A stretch of DNA of 64,000 nucleotides from Tardiphaga sp. (GTDB taxonomy: Bacteria > Pseudomonadota > Alphaproteobacteria > Rhizobiales > Xanthobacteraceae): the NCBI GenBank assembly GCA_030147505.1, contig JASBVG010000096.1:31869-95868 (forward strand). The letters are read 5' to 3'. Within the stretch, counting starts at the first letter, position 1; each line of letters begins with the position of its first letter. Positions 41,112-50,005 of this stretch are shown here, one piece after another. The notes beneath the pieces were generated by a model, which searched no databases, was not told where the DNA came from, and worked only from the letters and a program-made list of their open reading frames with translations. The position numbers and the translations under genes were made by a program.

Positions 41112-41275
41112 GATGATTTGTCCTCCCTGTGGTTCGATCAACCGCATCACCTGTCTGCGCAGGCTTCCATGATGCGGCTCGAATGCGGGAGTATGCACCA
41201 AGCGGGAGACTTGGAAAGCGAGCCGTCAGCGCAATCGTCGCCGCGCCGCACAAGCGCCGCGTTATCGCGCTGCAA

Positions 41276-42088
41276 CTAACGACCCTTGAAGTCGGCCGGC
41301 CGCTTTTCGAGGAAGGATGCCATGCCCTCGCGAAAATCCTCGGTGCGGAACAGCGGCAGCAATTGCAGGAAGACGTGATGGACATGCTCGCCGAAATTCT
41401 CGGAGAGACCTGCGCGCATCATGCGTTTCGCTGCCTGCACGGCAAGCGGTGCATTGGCGGCGACCTCGGTGGCGACGGCACGTCCGCGTGCTTGCAGATC
41501 GGCGTCGGCGACAACTTCGTTGGTCAGGCCCATCTCCAGGCTTTCGCGCGCCGACAGCGTGCGGCCGGTGAAGATGAGTTCGGCAGCCTTGGCCCAGCCG
41601 ATCATGCGCGGCAGAAACCAGGTGCCGCCGGATTCCGGGACGACGCCGCGCTTGACGAAGGCAGCGGCGAACTTGGCGCTCTCTGCCATGATGCGGATGT
41701 CGCAATTGAGCGCGATGTCCATGCCATATCCGGCAGCCGCGCCGTTGAGCAGGCAGATGGTCGGCTTCTCCATGTTGAACATCACGATGGGCTGCGCGGA
41801 CTTCATGTCCAGTGTGGTGCGCGAACTGTTGGCGTCGTTGGCCGAGCCGATGCCTTTCCCCTGGGTGGCGCTGACCATGTCGAGGCCAGCACAGAACATA
41901 CGACCGGCGGCGGTCAGCACGACCACGCGCACGTCGGGGTCGGCATCCGCCTTCAGGAAGAGGGCGCTGAGCTGTGCCAGCATCTCGCGCGAGATCGTGT
42001 TCATGCGCTCGGGGCGATTGAGCGTGATCATCGCGATATTGTCGGCAACGGAATAAAGCACTTCATCGGATGTCACGGGATCAGACAT
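41276..42088 (-). CDS. Enoyl-CoA hydratase/isomerase family protein
   Basis: 270 residues from the ATG at 42088 (GGAAGC upstream). The crotonase segments are AAGRMFCAGLDM, LNGAAAGYGMDIALNCDIRI and VKRGVVPESGGTWFLPRMIG. Here the Glu of PESGG is at the active-site loop, unlike the crotonase at 20490. It hydrates or isomerises an enoyl-CoA. It lacks the MarR palindrome upstream. Confidence 0.88.
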   Translation of the reverse strand: MSDPVTSDEVLYSVADNIAMITLNRPERMNTISREMLAQLSALFLKADADPDVRVVVLTAAGRMFCAGLDMVSATQGKGIGSANDANSSRTTLDMKSAQPIVMFNMEKPTICLLNGAAAGYGMDIALNCDIRIMAESAKFAAAFVKRGVVPESGGTWFLPRMIGWAKAAELIFTGRTLSARESLEMGLTNEVVADADLQARGRAVATEVAANAPLAVQAAKRMMRAGLSENFGEHVHHVFLQLLPLFRTEDFREGMASFLEKRPADFKGR

Positions 42089-42284
42089 GGCTTCCTCTTG
42101 GCGTTTCTTCTGACATTCTGTTTTTGTAAACGCAGCTAAGGCGGAATGGCGCTGACGTGCAAGTGGCATGCATTTGCGCGTCTTGGCAGGACAAAGCCGG
42201 TTTGCTCTACTTTGCGCATTCGCGCGCCGGCACGGATCGGCGAGACCAGAAAAGTCAAGGAAAGTTCAAAGGGAGAGCTTGCTT

Positions 42285-43220
42285 ATGTCCGGCCCCAATA
42301 TCCGCGTTCTCGCCACCGATCTCGCATTTCCCGAAGGCCCAGTGGTGATGCCTGACGGCTCGGTGGTGCTGGTCGAGATCCGCGCGCAACAATTGACGCG
42401 GGTCTATCCCGATGGCCGCAAGGAAGTCGTCGCCAAAATCCCGGGTGGTCCGAATGGCGCGGCGCTCGGGCCGGATGGCAAGATGTACATCACCAACAAT
42501 GGCGGTTTCAGCTGGGTGCCGTCGCGCGGCACCTTGATGCCGCATGCGCCGGAGCCTCATGAATACATTGGCGGTGCGATCCAGCGTGTCGATCTCGCCA
42601 GCGGCAAGGTCGAGACGCTGTTCACCAAATGCGGTGAGCACAATCTCAAGGGCCCCAACGATCTCGTCTTCGACAAGCAGGGCGGATTGTGGTTCAGCGA
42701 GCTCGGCAAGCGCCGTGCGCGCGACATGGATGTCGGCGGCGCCTATTATATCAAGCCGGGCATGAGCGAGATCACCGAACAGGTGATCGGCGTGCTGCCG
42801 GCCAATGGCATCGGCCTCTCGCCCGACGAGAAGACTATGTATATCGCGGAAACGCCGACCGGACGTCTGTGGGCTTACAATGTCGGCGCGCCCGGCGAAG
42901 TGGTGCCGGGCGACACGATCTATCGCGGCGAGCGTGGCCGTCCGATTTGCGGTCTTGGCGGCTATCAGATGTTCGACTCACTGGCCGTCGAGGCATCGGG
43001 CAATGTCTGCGTGGCGACTTTGGTGAGCGGCTGTATTTCCGTCATTGCGCCAGACGGCAAATTGGTCGAACAAGTCGAGACGGGCGATCGCGTAACGACG
43101 AATATCGCGTTCGGCGGACCGGAGCTGAAGACGGCTTACATCACGCTGTCGGGCAAGGGCGAGCTGATCGCGATGGACTGGCCGCGCGGTGGCCTGCCGC
43201 TTAATTTTCTAAACAAGTAA
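42285..43220 (+). CDS. SMP-30/gluconolactonase family lactonase
   Basis: 311 residues from the ATG at 42285 with GGGAGAG 8 bp upstream. A propeller with FPEGPVVMPDGSVVLVEI at the N-terminus, GGPNGAALGPDGKMYITNNGG and KGPNDLVFDKQGGLWFSE; these Glu, Asn and Asp positions bind the metal in SMP-30 enzymes. It hydrolyses a sugar or other lactone in the cytoplasm. The acetyltransferase gene follows by 9 bp. The natural lactone is unknown. Confidence 0.88.
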   Translation: MSGPNIRVLATDLAFPEGPVVMPDGSVVLVEIRAQQLTRVYPDGRKEVVAKIPGGPNGAALGPDGKMYITNNGGFSWVPSRGTLMPHAPEPHEYIGGAIQRVDLASGKVETLFTKCGEHNLKGPNDLVFDKQGGLWFSELGKRRARDMDVGGAYYIKPGMSEITEQVIGVLPANGIGLSPDEKTMYIAETPTGRLWAYNVGAPGEVVPGDTIYRGERGRPICGLGGYQMFDSLAVEASGNVCVATLVSGCISVIAPDGKLVEQVETGDRVTTNIAFGGPELKTAYITLSGKGELIAMDWPRGGLPLNFLNK

Positions 43221-43229
43221 GGACGATCG

Positions 43230-43823
43230 ATGCCGTGGCTTGAACCCGTTACGCTTTCCGGACCTCACGCCCGGCTCGAACCTCTTGCAAAAGATCACCG
43301 CGATGGCCTGATCGCGGCGGCGCAGGACGGCGATCTGTCGAAGATCTGGTATACGGCGATCCCCACGCCCGAGAAGATGGACGCCGAGATCGATCGGCGC
43401 CTGTCGCTGCAAGCCTCTGGCGCGATGTTTCCCTTCACCGTCAAGGATGCAAACGGCAGGATCGCCGGCATGACGACCTATATGAATGTCGATACTGCCA
43501 ATCGCCGGGTTGAGATCGGCTCAACCTGGTATGGCAAGTGGGTCCAGCGCACGGCGCTCAATACTCAATGCAAGCTGATGTTGCTCGAGCATGCTTTTGA
43601 GAAGCTCGACTGCATCGCGGTTGAATTCCGCACGCATTTCTTCAACCATCAGTCCCGTCGCGCCATCGAGCGTCTCGGTGCGAAACAGGATGGCATCCTG
43701 CGCAATCATCAGATCGCGCCAAACGGAACGCTGCGCGACACGGTGGTCTATAGTATCTTGCCCGGCGAATGGCCGACGGTGAAGGCGCATTTGACCTATC
43801 AGTTGAACGAGAAGCCGCGGTGA
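43230..43823 (+). CDS. GNAT-family N-acetyltransferase (RimJ/RimL-like)
   Basis: 197 residues. VTLSGPHARLEPL starts the fold; EIGSTWYGKWVQRTALNTQCKLMLLEHAFE is the acetyl-CoA binding and following helix, though the Q/RxxGxA core is changed to QRTALN; FFNHQSRRAIERLGAKQDGILR is the C-terminal strand-helix typical of RimJ-like proteins. It acetylates an amine or protein N-terminus. It lies 9 bp after the lactonase gene. The target cannot be predicted. Confidence 0.85.
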   Translation: MPWLEPVTLSGPHARLEPLAKDHRDGLIAAAQDGDLSKIWYTAIPTPEKMDAEIDRRLSLQASGAMFPFTVKDANGRIAGMTTYMNVDTANRRVEIGSTWYGKWVQRTALNTQCKLMLLEHAFEKLDCIAVEFRTHFFNHQSRRAIERLGAKQDGILRNHQIAPNGTLRDTVVYSILPGEWPTVKAHLTYQLNEKPR

Positions 43824-43830
43824 TCGTGGC

Positions 43831-44412
43831 TCACTTCTTCGGATAGATCCGGTCGATCAGTTTCCCGCAATAATCCGGCGTCGGCGGCTCCTGGCTGATC
43901 AGGATGCGATAGACGATGGGCGCCACGACATGATCGATGACTTCGTCGATGTCGAACGGCGTCTCACCGCGCGCCTTGGCGCGCTCGGTGAGGGTCGTCA
44001 AATGGTCATTGGTGAAACTGCAGCACACACAGGACTGCCCATCGGCGGCATCCAGTGTCCCGTCCCGCAGCAGCGCGCGGCCGACAGGAGATGACATTTC
44101 CTCGGCATACTGCTCGATGAAGGCGCGCAGGTCGGATTCGATGGCTCCGGTGTCGTCGGGTTCCCCGATCGGCCGTAGCCGGGCCACGGCGACGTCAGCC
44201 AGCAGCGATTGCAGGTCGCCCCAGCGGCGATAGATCGTGGAGGGCGTGACGCCGGCCTCGGCGGCAATTTGCGGCACCGTGATCTGGTTTCGGGTGGAAA
44301 GGCCGCCCAATTTACGGACAGCGTCATGCACCGCGCTTTGGATCCGCGCGCTGCGTCCGCCCGTCCGGGTTCGCTCCTTCGTCGTCACACGCTTCTCCGG
44401 CACGCAAGCCAT
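43831..44412 (-). CDS. TetR-family transcriptional regulator
   Basis: 193 residues. The N-terminal HTH is ITVPQIAAEAGVTPSTIYRRW, the TetR signature. The C-terminal ligand domain includes a TetR_C-like region and a CVCC cysteine cluster (SCVCCSFTNDHL) that is unusual. It is divergent from an MFS transporter, with a 25-bp inverted repeat between them, so it is the likely repressor of that pump. It ends 7 bp from the convergent acetyltransferase. Confidence 0.9.
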   Translation of the reverse strand: MACVPEKRVTTKERTRTGGRSARIQSAVHDAVRKLGGLSTRNQITVPQIAAEAGVTPSTIYRRWGDLQSLLADVAVARLRPIGEPDDTGAIESDLRAFIEQYAEEMSSPVGRALLRDGTLDAADGQSCVCCSFTNDHLTTLTERAKARGETPFDIDEVIDHVVAPIVYRILISQEPPTPDYCGKLIDRIYPKK

Positions 44413-44430
44413 GCGGAAATGCCGTCATTT

Positions 44431-44455
44431 CTTAACGCAAAATATTTGCATTAAG
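44431..44455. promoter_or_regulatory. TetR operator candidate
   Basis: CTTAACGCAAAATATTTGCATTAAG: 10 of 12 base pairs of the dyad match. It sits 19 bp before the tetR start and 55 bp before the MFS start. A weaker related sequence, CTAAAGCAAATACTTAG, lies at 44477-44493 just before the MFS ribosome site. Confidence 0.7.
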
Positions 44456-44509
44456 CGCGGGGGCACTCTAAGTTCGCTAAAGCAAATACTTAGCCTTTAG
44501 GAGGCCGCG

Positions 44510-45727
44510 ATGCAAGGAAGCCCCGGTGAGACCTGCGTTTCTGGCCAAACGGGCGCGGCGGCTGAGAGGCGTGCGCCGTTGTGGGTCATGACCGCCTTTA
44601 GCTTCGTGTCGGCTGCCACGGTCGTCGGCAGCAGCAGCGCGGCGACGCCGCTCTACCGGCTCTATCAGGAGAGCATGCATCTGACGCCACTGATGATCAC
44701 CATGGTGTTCGCGGTCTATGCCATCAGCCTGCTCGCGGCGCTGCTCACCGTGGGCGGGCTGTCCGACTATGTCGGCCGCAAGCCGGTGATCCTTGGCGGA
44801 TTATTGGTGAATGCGGCGGCGATGGTGCTGTTCTCCTATGCCACCGATGTCAGCCACCTGATCCTCGCTCGCGCAGTGCAGGGACTCTGTGTCGGCGCCT
44901 CCACGACAACGCTCGGTGCTGCCATTCTCGACAGCGACCGCAAGCGCGGACCGCTGCTCAACAGCGTCAGTGCATTTATCGGCCTGATGGTCGGCGCGCT
45001 CGGTGCCGGGCTGCTCGTCACCTTCGCGCCCGATCCCTTCCATCTCGTCTATGAAGTGCTGTTCGCGATCACGGCGGTGCTGATCGTGCTGTTGTGGTTC
45101 ATGCCCGAGACGGTCTCGCGGAAGCGGGGGGCGCTGGCGTCATTGCGGCCGAACATGCGCGTGCCGGTGCAATCACGTGCAGCGCTGCTGCTGGTGACGC
45201 CTGCCAATGTCGCGAGCTGGGCGTTGGGCGGCTTCTATCTGTCGCTGATGCCGACAATTGTCGCGACCACCATGGGCGTCAGCGCGCCATGGGTTGGTGG
45301 CGTCGTCGTGGCGACCTTGATGCTCGCGGGGGCGGTCTCGGTGGGCGTGCTGCGGCAGTTGCCTTCGCGACGGCTGCTGCTGATCGGCACTGTCAGCCTG
45401 TCGATCGGCGTCGCGGTCTCTCTGCTTGGCATCCAGCAGCACAGCAGCGTCGCGTTGTTTCTTGGGACGACGATCGCCGGCGTTGGCTTTGGATCGTCCT
45501 TTGCCGGTGTACTGAGTACAGTATTGCCGACCGCCGAAGCGCATCAGCGTGCCGGCCTGCTGGCGGCCTTCTATGTGATCTCGTATCTGGCCTTCAGCCT
45601 GCCGGCGTTGGCGGCGGGCGTCTCGGTGCCCTTCGTCGGCCTGGCTGTCGTGGCCTATGTCTATGGCGCAGTGGTGATCGTGCTCGCGATCATTTCCATG
45701 ATTGCGACGCTGCGCAGTGCCACCTGA
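44510..45727 (+). CDS. MFS efflux-type transporter
   Basis: 405 residues, 12 membrane segments. The loop 2-3 motif reads GGLSDYVGRKPVILGG and the ATTTLGAAILDSD stretch is near helix 5. GGAGG lies 6-10 bp before the ATG. Its neighbour is a divergent TetR repressor with an operator, the classic drug-pump arrangement. The exported compound is unknown. It converges with vanB, 3 bp away. Confidence 0.88.
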   Translation: MQGSPGETCVSGQTGAAAERRAPLWVMTAFSFVSAATVVGSSSAATPLYRLYQESMHLTPLMITMVFAVYAISLLAALLTVGGLSDYVGRKPVILGGLLVNAAAMVLFSYATDVSHLILARAVQGLCVGASTTTLGAAILDSDRKRGPLLNSVSAFIGLMVGALGAGLLVTFAPDPFHLVYEVLFAITAVLIVLLWFMPETVSRKRGALASLRPNMRVPVQSRAALLLVTPANVASWALGGFYLSLMPTIVATTMGVSAPWVGGVVVATLMLAGAVSVGVLRQLPSRRLLLIGTVSLSIGVAVSLLGIQQHSSVALFLGTTIAGVGFGSSFAGVLSTVLPTAEAHQRAGLLAAFYVISYLAFSLPALAAGVSVPFVGLAVVAYVYGAVVIVLAIISMIATLRSAT

Positions 45728-45730
45728 CGC

Positions 45731-46708
45731 CTAGATGGCGTCAGGCTGATAGAGCGTATCCACCGTCACCGTGCCGACGACGCGCGACACGCAGGGGCAG
45801 ATCTTCGCGTTACCGCGCTTCTGATGTTCGCTGAAGAACACGTCGCGATGGTCGATATCGCCGTCGACGGCGACGACATCGATGGCGCAGACGCCGCATT
45901 CACCGCGCTGGCAGTCGGACATTACCTCGTGGCCGGCCTCGTTGAGGGCGTCGAGCATTGACCGGTTCTGCGACACAACGATCTCGGCATCGCTTCCCTT
46001 GAGCCGCACACGGAATTCGGCGGTCGGCAACAGCCCGCTGGAGCCGAAGGTCTCATAGCGCAGATCGGCCGGCTCGCGTCCCGCCATGTTCCAGGCACGT
46101 CGCGCGGCCTCCAGCATCCGCATAGGCCCGCAGATGACAGCAACGGCATCGGCCGGGAGCGAAGCGAAAGTCGTCGTGAAGTCGAGATGCTGGCCTTCAG
46201 AACTGTCGTGGACACGCAGGCGCTCGCCGAGGAGCTCTGTCATCACGTCGAGATACGCAGCGTCCCCGCGCGAGCGCGTCGCATAGTGCAAGGCGATATC
46301 CGCACCGCGTTTGTATAATGCGTTAGCGATGCCTGTGATGGGCGTAATGCCGATGCCGCCAGCGATCAGGCAATAGGCCTTGCGCGACCAGTCGATCTCG
46401 AACAGCGAGGATGGGGTGGACATCTCGATCCGTGAGCCCGTCTGCAGCCCCCACATCGCCTGCGAGCCACCGCGGCTGTCCGGCGCACGCCGTACGGCGA
46501 TGCGGATCTGTGTCGCCGAAAATTCGCCGATCACGGAATAAGAGCGTGTCTGCGGTTGCCCGCCGATCAGGAGATTGACGTTGATATGGCTGCCCGGCGG
46601 ATAGGCGCCGAGCGCCGTATCGGGCTGCAATGTGATTTCGCGGATATCCGCCGTCAGGTCGCGGATCGCAGTGACGGTGGCCCACATCCAGTGTTCGGCA
46701 AAACGCAT
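45731..46708 (-). CDS. vanB: Vanillate O-demethylase reductase subunit (VanB-like, PDR family)
   Basis: 325 residues from the ATG at 46708 with GGAGG upstream; the frame is open further back but only as antisense of vanR. It has an FMN/FAD domain (RSYSVIGEF), an NAD domain (LIAGGIGITPITGIA) and a C-terminal plant-type 2Fe-2S centre (CQRGECGVC plus a later Cys in CPCVSR). It passes electrons from NADH to the Rieske oxygenase. It is the third gene of a vanA-vanR-vanB unit. Related demethylase reductases share this architecture, so vanillate is the likeliest but not certain substrate. Confidence 0.85.
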   Translation of the reverse strand: MRFAEHWMWATVTAIRDLTADIREITLQPDTALGAYPPGSHINVNLLIGGQPQTRSYSVIGEFSATQIRIAVRRAPDSRGGSQAMWGLQTGSRIEMSTPSSLFEIDWSRKAYCLIAGGIGITPITGIANALYKRGADIALHYATRSRGDAAYLDVMTELLGERLRVHDSSEGQHLDFTTTFASLPADAVAVICGPMRMLEAARRAWNMAGREPADLRYETFGSSGLLPTAEFRVRLKGSDAEIVVSQNRSMLDALNEAGHEVMSDCQRGECGVCAIDVVAVDGDIDHRDVFFSEHQKRGNAKICPCVSRVVGTVTVDTLYQPDAI

Positions 46709-46719
46709 AGGAGCCTCCG

Positions 46720-47475
46720 TCAGGTCGTCGGTGCGGATGTCAGCAGCGCCAGCGCCGGCAGCAGATCGAGATGGGTGCGGTTGCGCAGCGCGAGCCGCAG
46801 ATTGCGGACGGCGAGCCGCGCATGTTCGCGCATGATCGCTTCCGCTCGTGCGCCTTCGCGGTTCTCGACGGCATCGACCACGATGCGGTGATGCTCCTGG
46901 GCAATCAGCAGAATGTTGTGCGCCTCGGGCAGCGCCGACTGCGCCATCACGAAAGCGCTCGGCGAGGCGAAGGGCATCGCCGATGCGCGGTCGATCTGCC
47001 GGATCACCGGCGCACTGCCTGATAGATCGTTGAGCAGCGCGTGGAAACGGGCATTCATGGTGACATAGGCCGAGAAGGCTTCGACCGAGATCGGGTCTTG
47101 CCGCACGAGCTGGTCGAGATCGGCCAGGCATTCCTTCAGTGGTTCGAGATTGCGCGCGCTGGCGCCGCGCTCGGCGGCGAGGCGGGCCGCCAGCCCTTCC
47201 AGGGTGCCGCGCAGCTCGATGGAATCGAGGATGTCGCGCTCGGAAAACGCCTTCACCATGAAACCACCGGAGGGGATTGCCTGCAGCAGTCCTTCGTCTT
47301 CCAGCCGCACCAGCGCCAATCGCACCGGCGTGCGCGATACGCCGGTGAGGTCGACGGCCTGCAACTCGCTGATGCGTTCGCCGGACCGCAACTGCCCGGA
47401 CAGGATCATGTCGCGCAGCGCAAGCTGCGCGCGCACGGTTTGCGAAATGGAGCGGTCGGCGTCGCGATCGCTCAT
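46720..47475 (-). CDS. vanR: GntR-family regulator (FadR/VanR-like)
   Basis: 251 residues. The wHTH (IISELQ-type) reads RISELQAVDLTGVSRTPVRLALVRLEDEG; the FCD ligand domain includes ERDILDSIELRGTLEGLAA and the two His in a later helix (AQEHHRIVVDAV; MREHARLAVR), the usual metal-binding positions. It lies between vanA (4 bp) and vanB (11 bp), all co-directional. VanR repressors answer to vanillate. The GTATAC palindromes upstream of vanA are candidate operators. Confidence 0.86.
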   Translation of the reverse strand: MSDRDADRSISQTVRAQLALRDMILSGQLRSGERISELQAVDLTGVSRTPVRLALVRLEDEGLLQAIPSGGFMVKAFSERDILDSIELRGTLEGLAARLAAERGASARNLEPLKECLADLDQLVRQDPISVEAFSAYVTMNARFHALLNDLSGSAPVIRQIDRASAMPFASPSAFVMAQSALPEAHNILLIAQEHHRIVVDAVENREGARAEAIMREHARLAVRNLRLALRNRTHLDLLPALALLTSAPTT

Positions 47476-47479
47476 TGCC

Positions 47480-48529
47480 TCACTCCGCAGCCTGCAGTTT
47501 CGGCGGCGTGGTTTCCCGCTCGATCATGCGGTCGATCACTCGCCGCGCCCACATCGCGCCGGCATCGATATTGAGATTGTAGAACACGCGATCCGGATTC
47601 TCCGTCATCGCCTTCTGCTGCGCCTCGAGAATGATCTCGTCCTCGTGGAAGATGCCGGCGACGCCTTCTCGGATATTGGTCGTGATCTTCTGCTCGGTGA
47701 TGCGATAGTTGCGTACGAAGGCCCAGAAATAGTGGCAGGTGGTTTCGGTCTCCGGCGTCATGGTGTTGAGCACGAAGCCGTTGACGCCCTGTGAGCGATC
47801 GCCTTCCGGCGCGCCGGTGCCGGCCGGCGCCACGCCGACATCGATATTCACGGTGCAGGGCGCCTCGAAGCGGATGATCTGCCAGCGATCGACCGGGCCG
47901 GGCTTCTGCAATTGCGCGGCCCAGAATGGCGGCGCCTCGATGCCCTTCATCCAGCGGGTGACGGTAACGGTCTTGTCGCCATGGGTGACATCGAACGGCG
48001 CCTCGGCCACGTCGTCCTGCCCGATGCTGGAGCCGTGCACGAAGGTCTCGTGTGTCAGGTCCATCAGATTATCGACCACGAGGCGATAGTCGCATTTCAC
48101 TTGAATGGTCTTGCCGTCACCGGCCCATGCTGGGTCGTCGTTCCAGTGCATGTCCGGCACCAGTGCGGGATCGGCGAGGGCCGGGTCGCCCATCCACAGC
48201 CAGACGAAGCGATGCCGTTCCACCACCGGATAGGCGCGCACGCAGGCGGACGGATTGATGGTCTCCTGCGAGGGCATGAAGGTGCAGCGGCCCTGCGCAT
48301 TGTATTTCAGGCCATGATAGCCGCAGACCACGGTGTCGCCGTCGAGCCGGCCCTTGGAGAGTGGCACCAGTCGGTGCCAACACGCATCCTCCAGCGCGCT
48401 GACGCCCCCATCGGCGCGGCGAAACATCACCACATGCTTGCCGCAGATCGTCCGCGGGAAAAGCTGGCGCTTGATATCGACATCCCAGGCCGCGGCGTAC
48501 CAGGCATTCATCGGGAATGAAGTGGGCAT
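47480..48529 (-). CDS. vanA: Vanillate O-demethylase oxygenase subunit (Rieske type)
   Basis: 349 residues. The Rieske site is CWH...CGYHG, residues about 46-70 (CWHRLVPLSKGR; TVVCGYHGLKYN). The mononuclear iron site is NLMDLTHETFVHG with the bridging Asp and two His. The C-terminal domain matches VanA oxygenases. It oxidatively demethylates vanillate to protocatechuate with VanB as partner. AAGGAGGAA precedes the ATG. Two GTATAC sites and a terminator for moxR lie upstream. Other O-demethylases (for example of syringate-like acids) are alternatives. Confidence 0.88.
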   Translation of the reverse strand: MPTSFPMNAWYAAAWDVDIKRQLFPRTICGKHVVMFRRADGGVSALEDACWHRLVPLSKGRLDGDTVVCGYHGLKYNAQGRCTFMPSQETINPSACVRAYPVVERHRFVWLWMGDPALADPALVPDMHWNDDPAWAGDGKTIQVKCDYRLVVDNLMDLTHETFVHGSSIGQDDVAEAPFDVTHGDKTVTVTRWMKGIEAPPFWAAQLQKPGPVDRWQIIRFEAPCTVNIDVGVAPAGTGAPEGDRSQGVNGFVLNTMTPETETTCHYFWAFVRNYRITEQKITTNIREGVAGIFHEDEIILEAQQKAMTENPDRVFYNLNIDAGAMWARRVIDRMIERETTPPKLQAAE

Positions 48530-48564
48530 TGTGTTCCTCCTTCGCGCTATTCAGCGTTCCGTCT

Positions 48565-48706
48565 GTATACAAGATGGCGGTTTGGAGGAAGGATATCGCT
48601 ATTTTTGGCCCGTTGTGAAGTAATAATGTATACTGGAATATCAAATTGATGTCGTTTACGGTAATAAAAAACCGCCCTTAAAGGCGGCTTTTTGTTGTCT
48701 GTATAC
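48565..48706 (-). promoter_or_regulatory. Three GTATAC palindromes before vanA (candidate VanR operators)
   Basis: GTATAC at 48565-48570, 48628-48633 and 48701-48706, with flanks TCTGTATACAAG, AATGTATACTGG and TCTGTATACGGT. The first two lie 36 and 99 bp upstream of the vanA start; the third is beyond the terminator, in the moxR 3' end. FadR-type GntR proteins bind short palindromes of this size. Confidence 0.5.
48667..48695 (-). terminator. Bidirectional terminator between moxR and vanA
   Basis: AAAAAACCGCC-CTTAAA-GGCGGCTTTTT: CCGCC pairs with GGCGG, with A- and T-tracts on both sides. On the minus strand it ends the moxR transcript 20 bp after the stop. Confidence 0.8.
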
Positions 48707-48714
48707 GGTCCTCG

Positions 48715-49557
48715 TCAGACTTCGCGGCGGTTGAGGAACGCCAGTCGCTCGAACAGATGTACGTCCTGCTCGTTCTTGAGCAGCGCACCATGCAGCGGCG
48801 GGATTAGTTTCCGCGGATCGCGTTCGCGGAGCTGCTCCGGCGACATATCCTCGTTGACCAGCAGCTTGAGCCAGTCGAGCAGTTCGGAGGTCGATGGCTT
48901 CTTCTTCAGACCGGGCACATCGCGCACCTCGAAGAAGATGCGCATCGCTTCGGCGACCAGCCGCTGCTTGATGCCGGGGAAATGCACCTCGACGATCTGC
49001 GCCATGGTCTCGCTGTCGGGGAACTTGATGTAGTGGAAAAAGCAGCGGCGCAGGAAGGCGTCCGGTAGTTCCTTCTCATTGTTCGACGTGATGATGACGA
49101 CCGGTCGCTTCGCGGCCTTGATGGTCTCGCCGGTCTCGTAGACATGGAATTCCATGCGGTCGAGCTCGAGCAGGAGATCGTTCGGAAATTCGATGTCAGC
49201 CTTGTCGATCTCGTCGATCAGCAGCACCGGGCGCTCGGCGTGGGTGAAGGCTTCCCAGAGCTTGCCTCGCTTGATGTAGTTGGCGATGTCCGAGACGCGC
49301 GGGTCGCCGAGCTGGCTGTCGCGCAGGCGCGAGACGGCATCGTATTCGTAAAGACCCTGCTGCGCCTTGGTGGTGGACTTGATATGCCAGGTCAGCAGCG
49401 GCGAGCCGAGCGCCTTGGCGATTTCCTCGGCCAGCACGGTCTTGCCGGTGCCGGGCTCGCCCTTCACCAGCAGCGGGCGCTCCAGCACGATGGCGGCATT
49501 GACGGCGACCTTGAGGTCATCGGTGGCGACGTAGTCCTTGGTACCGGTAAATTTCAT
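48715..49557 (-). CDS. MoxR-family AAA+ ATPase
   Basis: 280 residues. It has Walker A (GEPGTGKTVLAEEIAKALG), Walker B (VLLIDEIDKADIEFPNDLL), sensor 1 (ITSNNEKELPDAFLRRC) and an Arg finger region (RRCFFHYIKFPD). MoxR ATPases usually act as chaperones with VWA-domain partners, activating metal-cofactor enzymes. The matching CoxE-like VWA gene is at 52224 on the other strand, separated by two unrelated genes. Probably cytoplasmic or membrane-associated complex. Confidence 0.9.
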   Translation of the reverse strand: MKFTGTKDYVATDDLKVAVNAAIVLERPLLVKGEPGTGKTVLAEEIAKALGSPLLTWHIKSTTKAQQGLYEYDAVSRLRDSQLGDPRVSDIANYIKRGKLWEAFTHAERPVLLIDEIDKADIEFPNDLLLELDRMEFHVYETGETIKAAKRPVVIITSNNEKELPDAFLRRCFFHYIKFPDSETMAQIVEVHFPGIKQRLVAEAMRIFFEVRDVPGLKKKPSTSELLDWLKLLVNEDMSPEQLRERDPRKLIPPLHGALLKNEQDVHLFERLAFLNRREV

Positions 49558-49630
49558 AAGCAGGCTTGCCTTGTTGTTCTTGCCGCGCAGCGACGCGGAG
49601 CAAGGGAAAGGTCGTGGGATGGGGGAGTGG

Positions 49631-49873
49631 CTAGCGCCGGATCAGCGAGAGCACGACCAGCACGACGACGGCGCCCACGGTGGCATCGAGGATCGAGCCC
49701 AGCGTGCCGGTGGCCAGCGTGACATTCAGCTTCGGCAGCAGCCAGCCGGCGACCAGCGCGCCGATGATGCCGATTACGATATTGCCGATCAGGCCGAATC
49801 CGGCGCCGCGCACGATCAGTCCGGCGAGCCAGCCGGCAATGGCGCCGATCAGCAGTGCTGCGAGAATACTCAT
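49631..49873 (-). CDS. GlsB/YeaQ/YmgE family small membrane protein
   Basis: 80 residues from the ATG at 49873. Three hydrophobic segments carry the Gly-rich pattern typical of transglycosylase-associated proteins: ALLIGAIAGWLAGLIVRG, GLIGNIVIGIIGALVAGW and ATVGAVVVLVVLSLI. A stress-response membrane protein of unknown mechanism. It stands 74 bp upstream of moxR on the same strand. The longer upstream frame (to 49984) is rejected for lack of homology. Confidence 0.9.
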   Translation of the reverse strand: MSILAALLIGAIAGWLAGLIVRGAGFGLIGNIVIGIIGALVAGWLLPKLNVTLATGTLGSILDATVGAVVVLVVLSLIRR

Positions 49874-50005
49874 CCATTCATCCCTGGGGCGCATCGGCGA
49901 ATGCCGTGCATCGCATGGAAGTTTAATTGAATTATCGGGCAGGTCCAGCCGGGTGTCCCGGGCGGTTGGGCGCGCAAATGCCACGAGGCGGAAGATCGGT
50001 GGCGC

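Noticed and set aside
44477..44493. CTAAAGCAAATACTTAG as a second TetR operator
   Set aside because: Only the outer bases and GCAAAT match the main operator; kept as a remark but not as a separate feature.
46709..47131. Upstream extension of the vanB frame
   Set aside because: It lies over vanR in another frame; ATG 46708 has a strong GGAGG and the family N-terminus.
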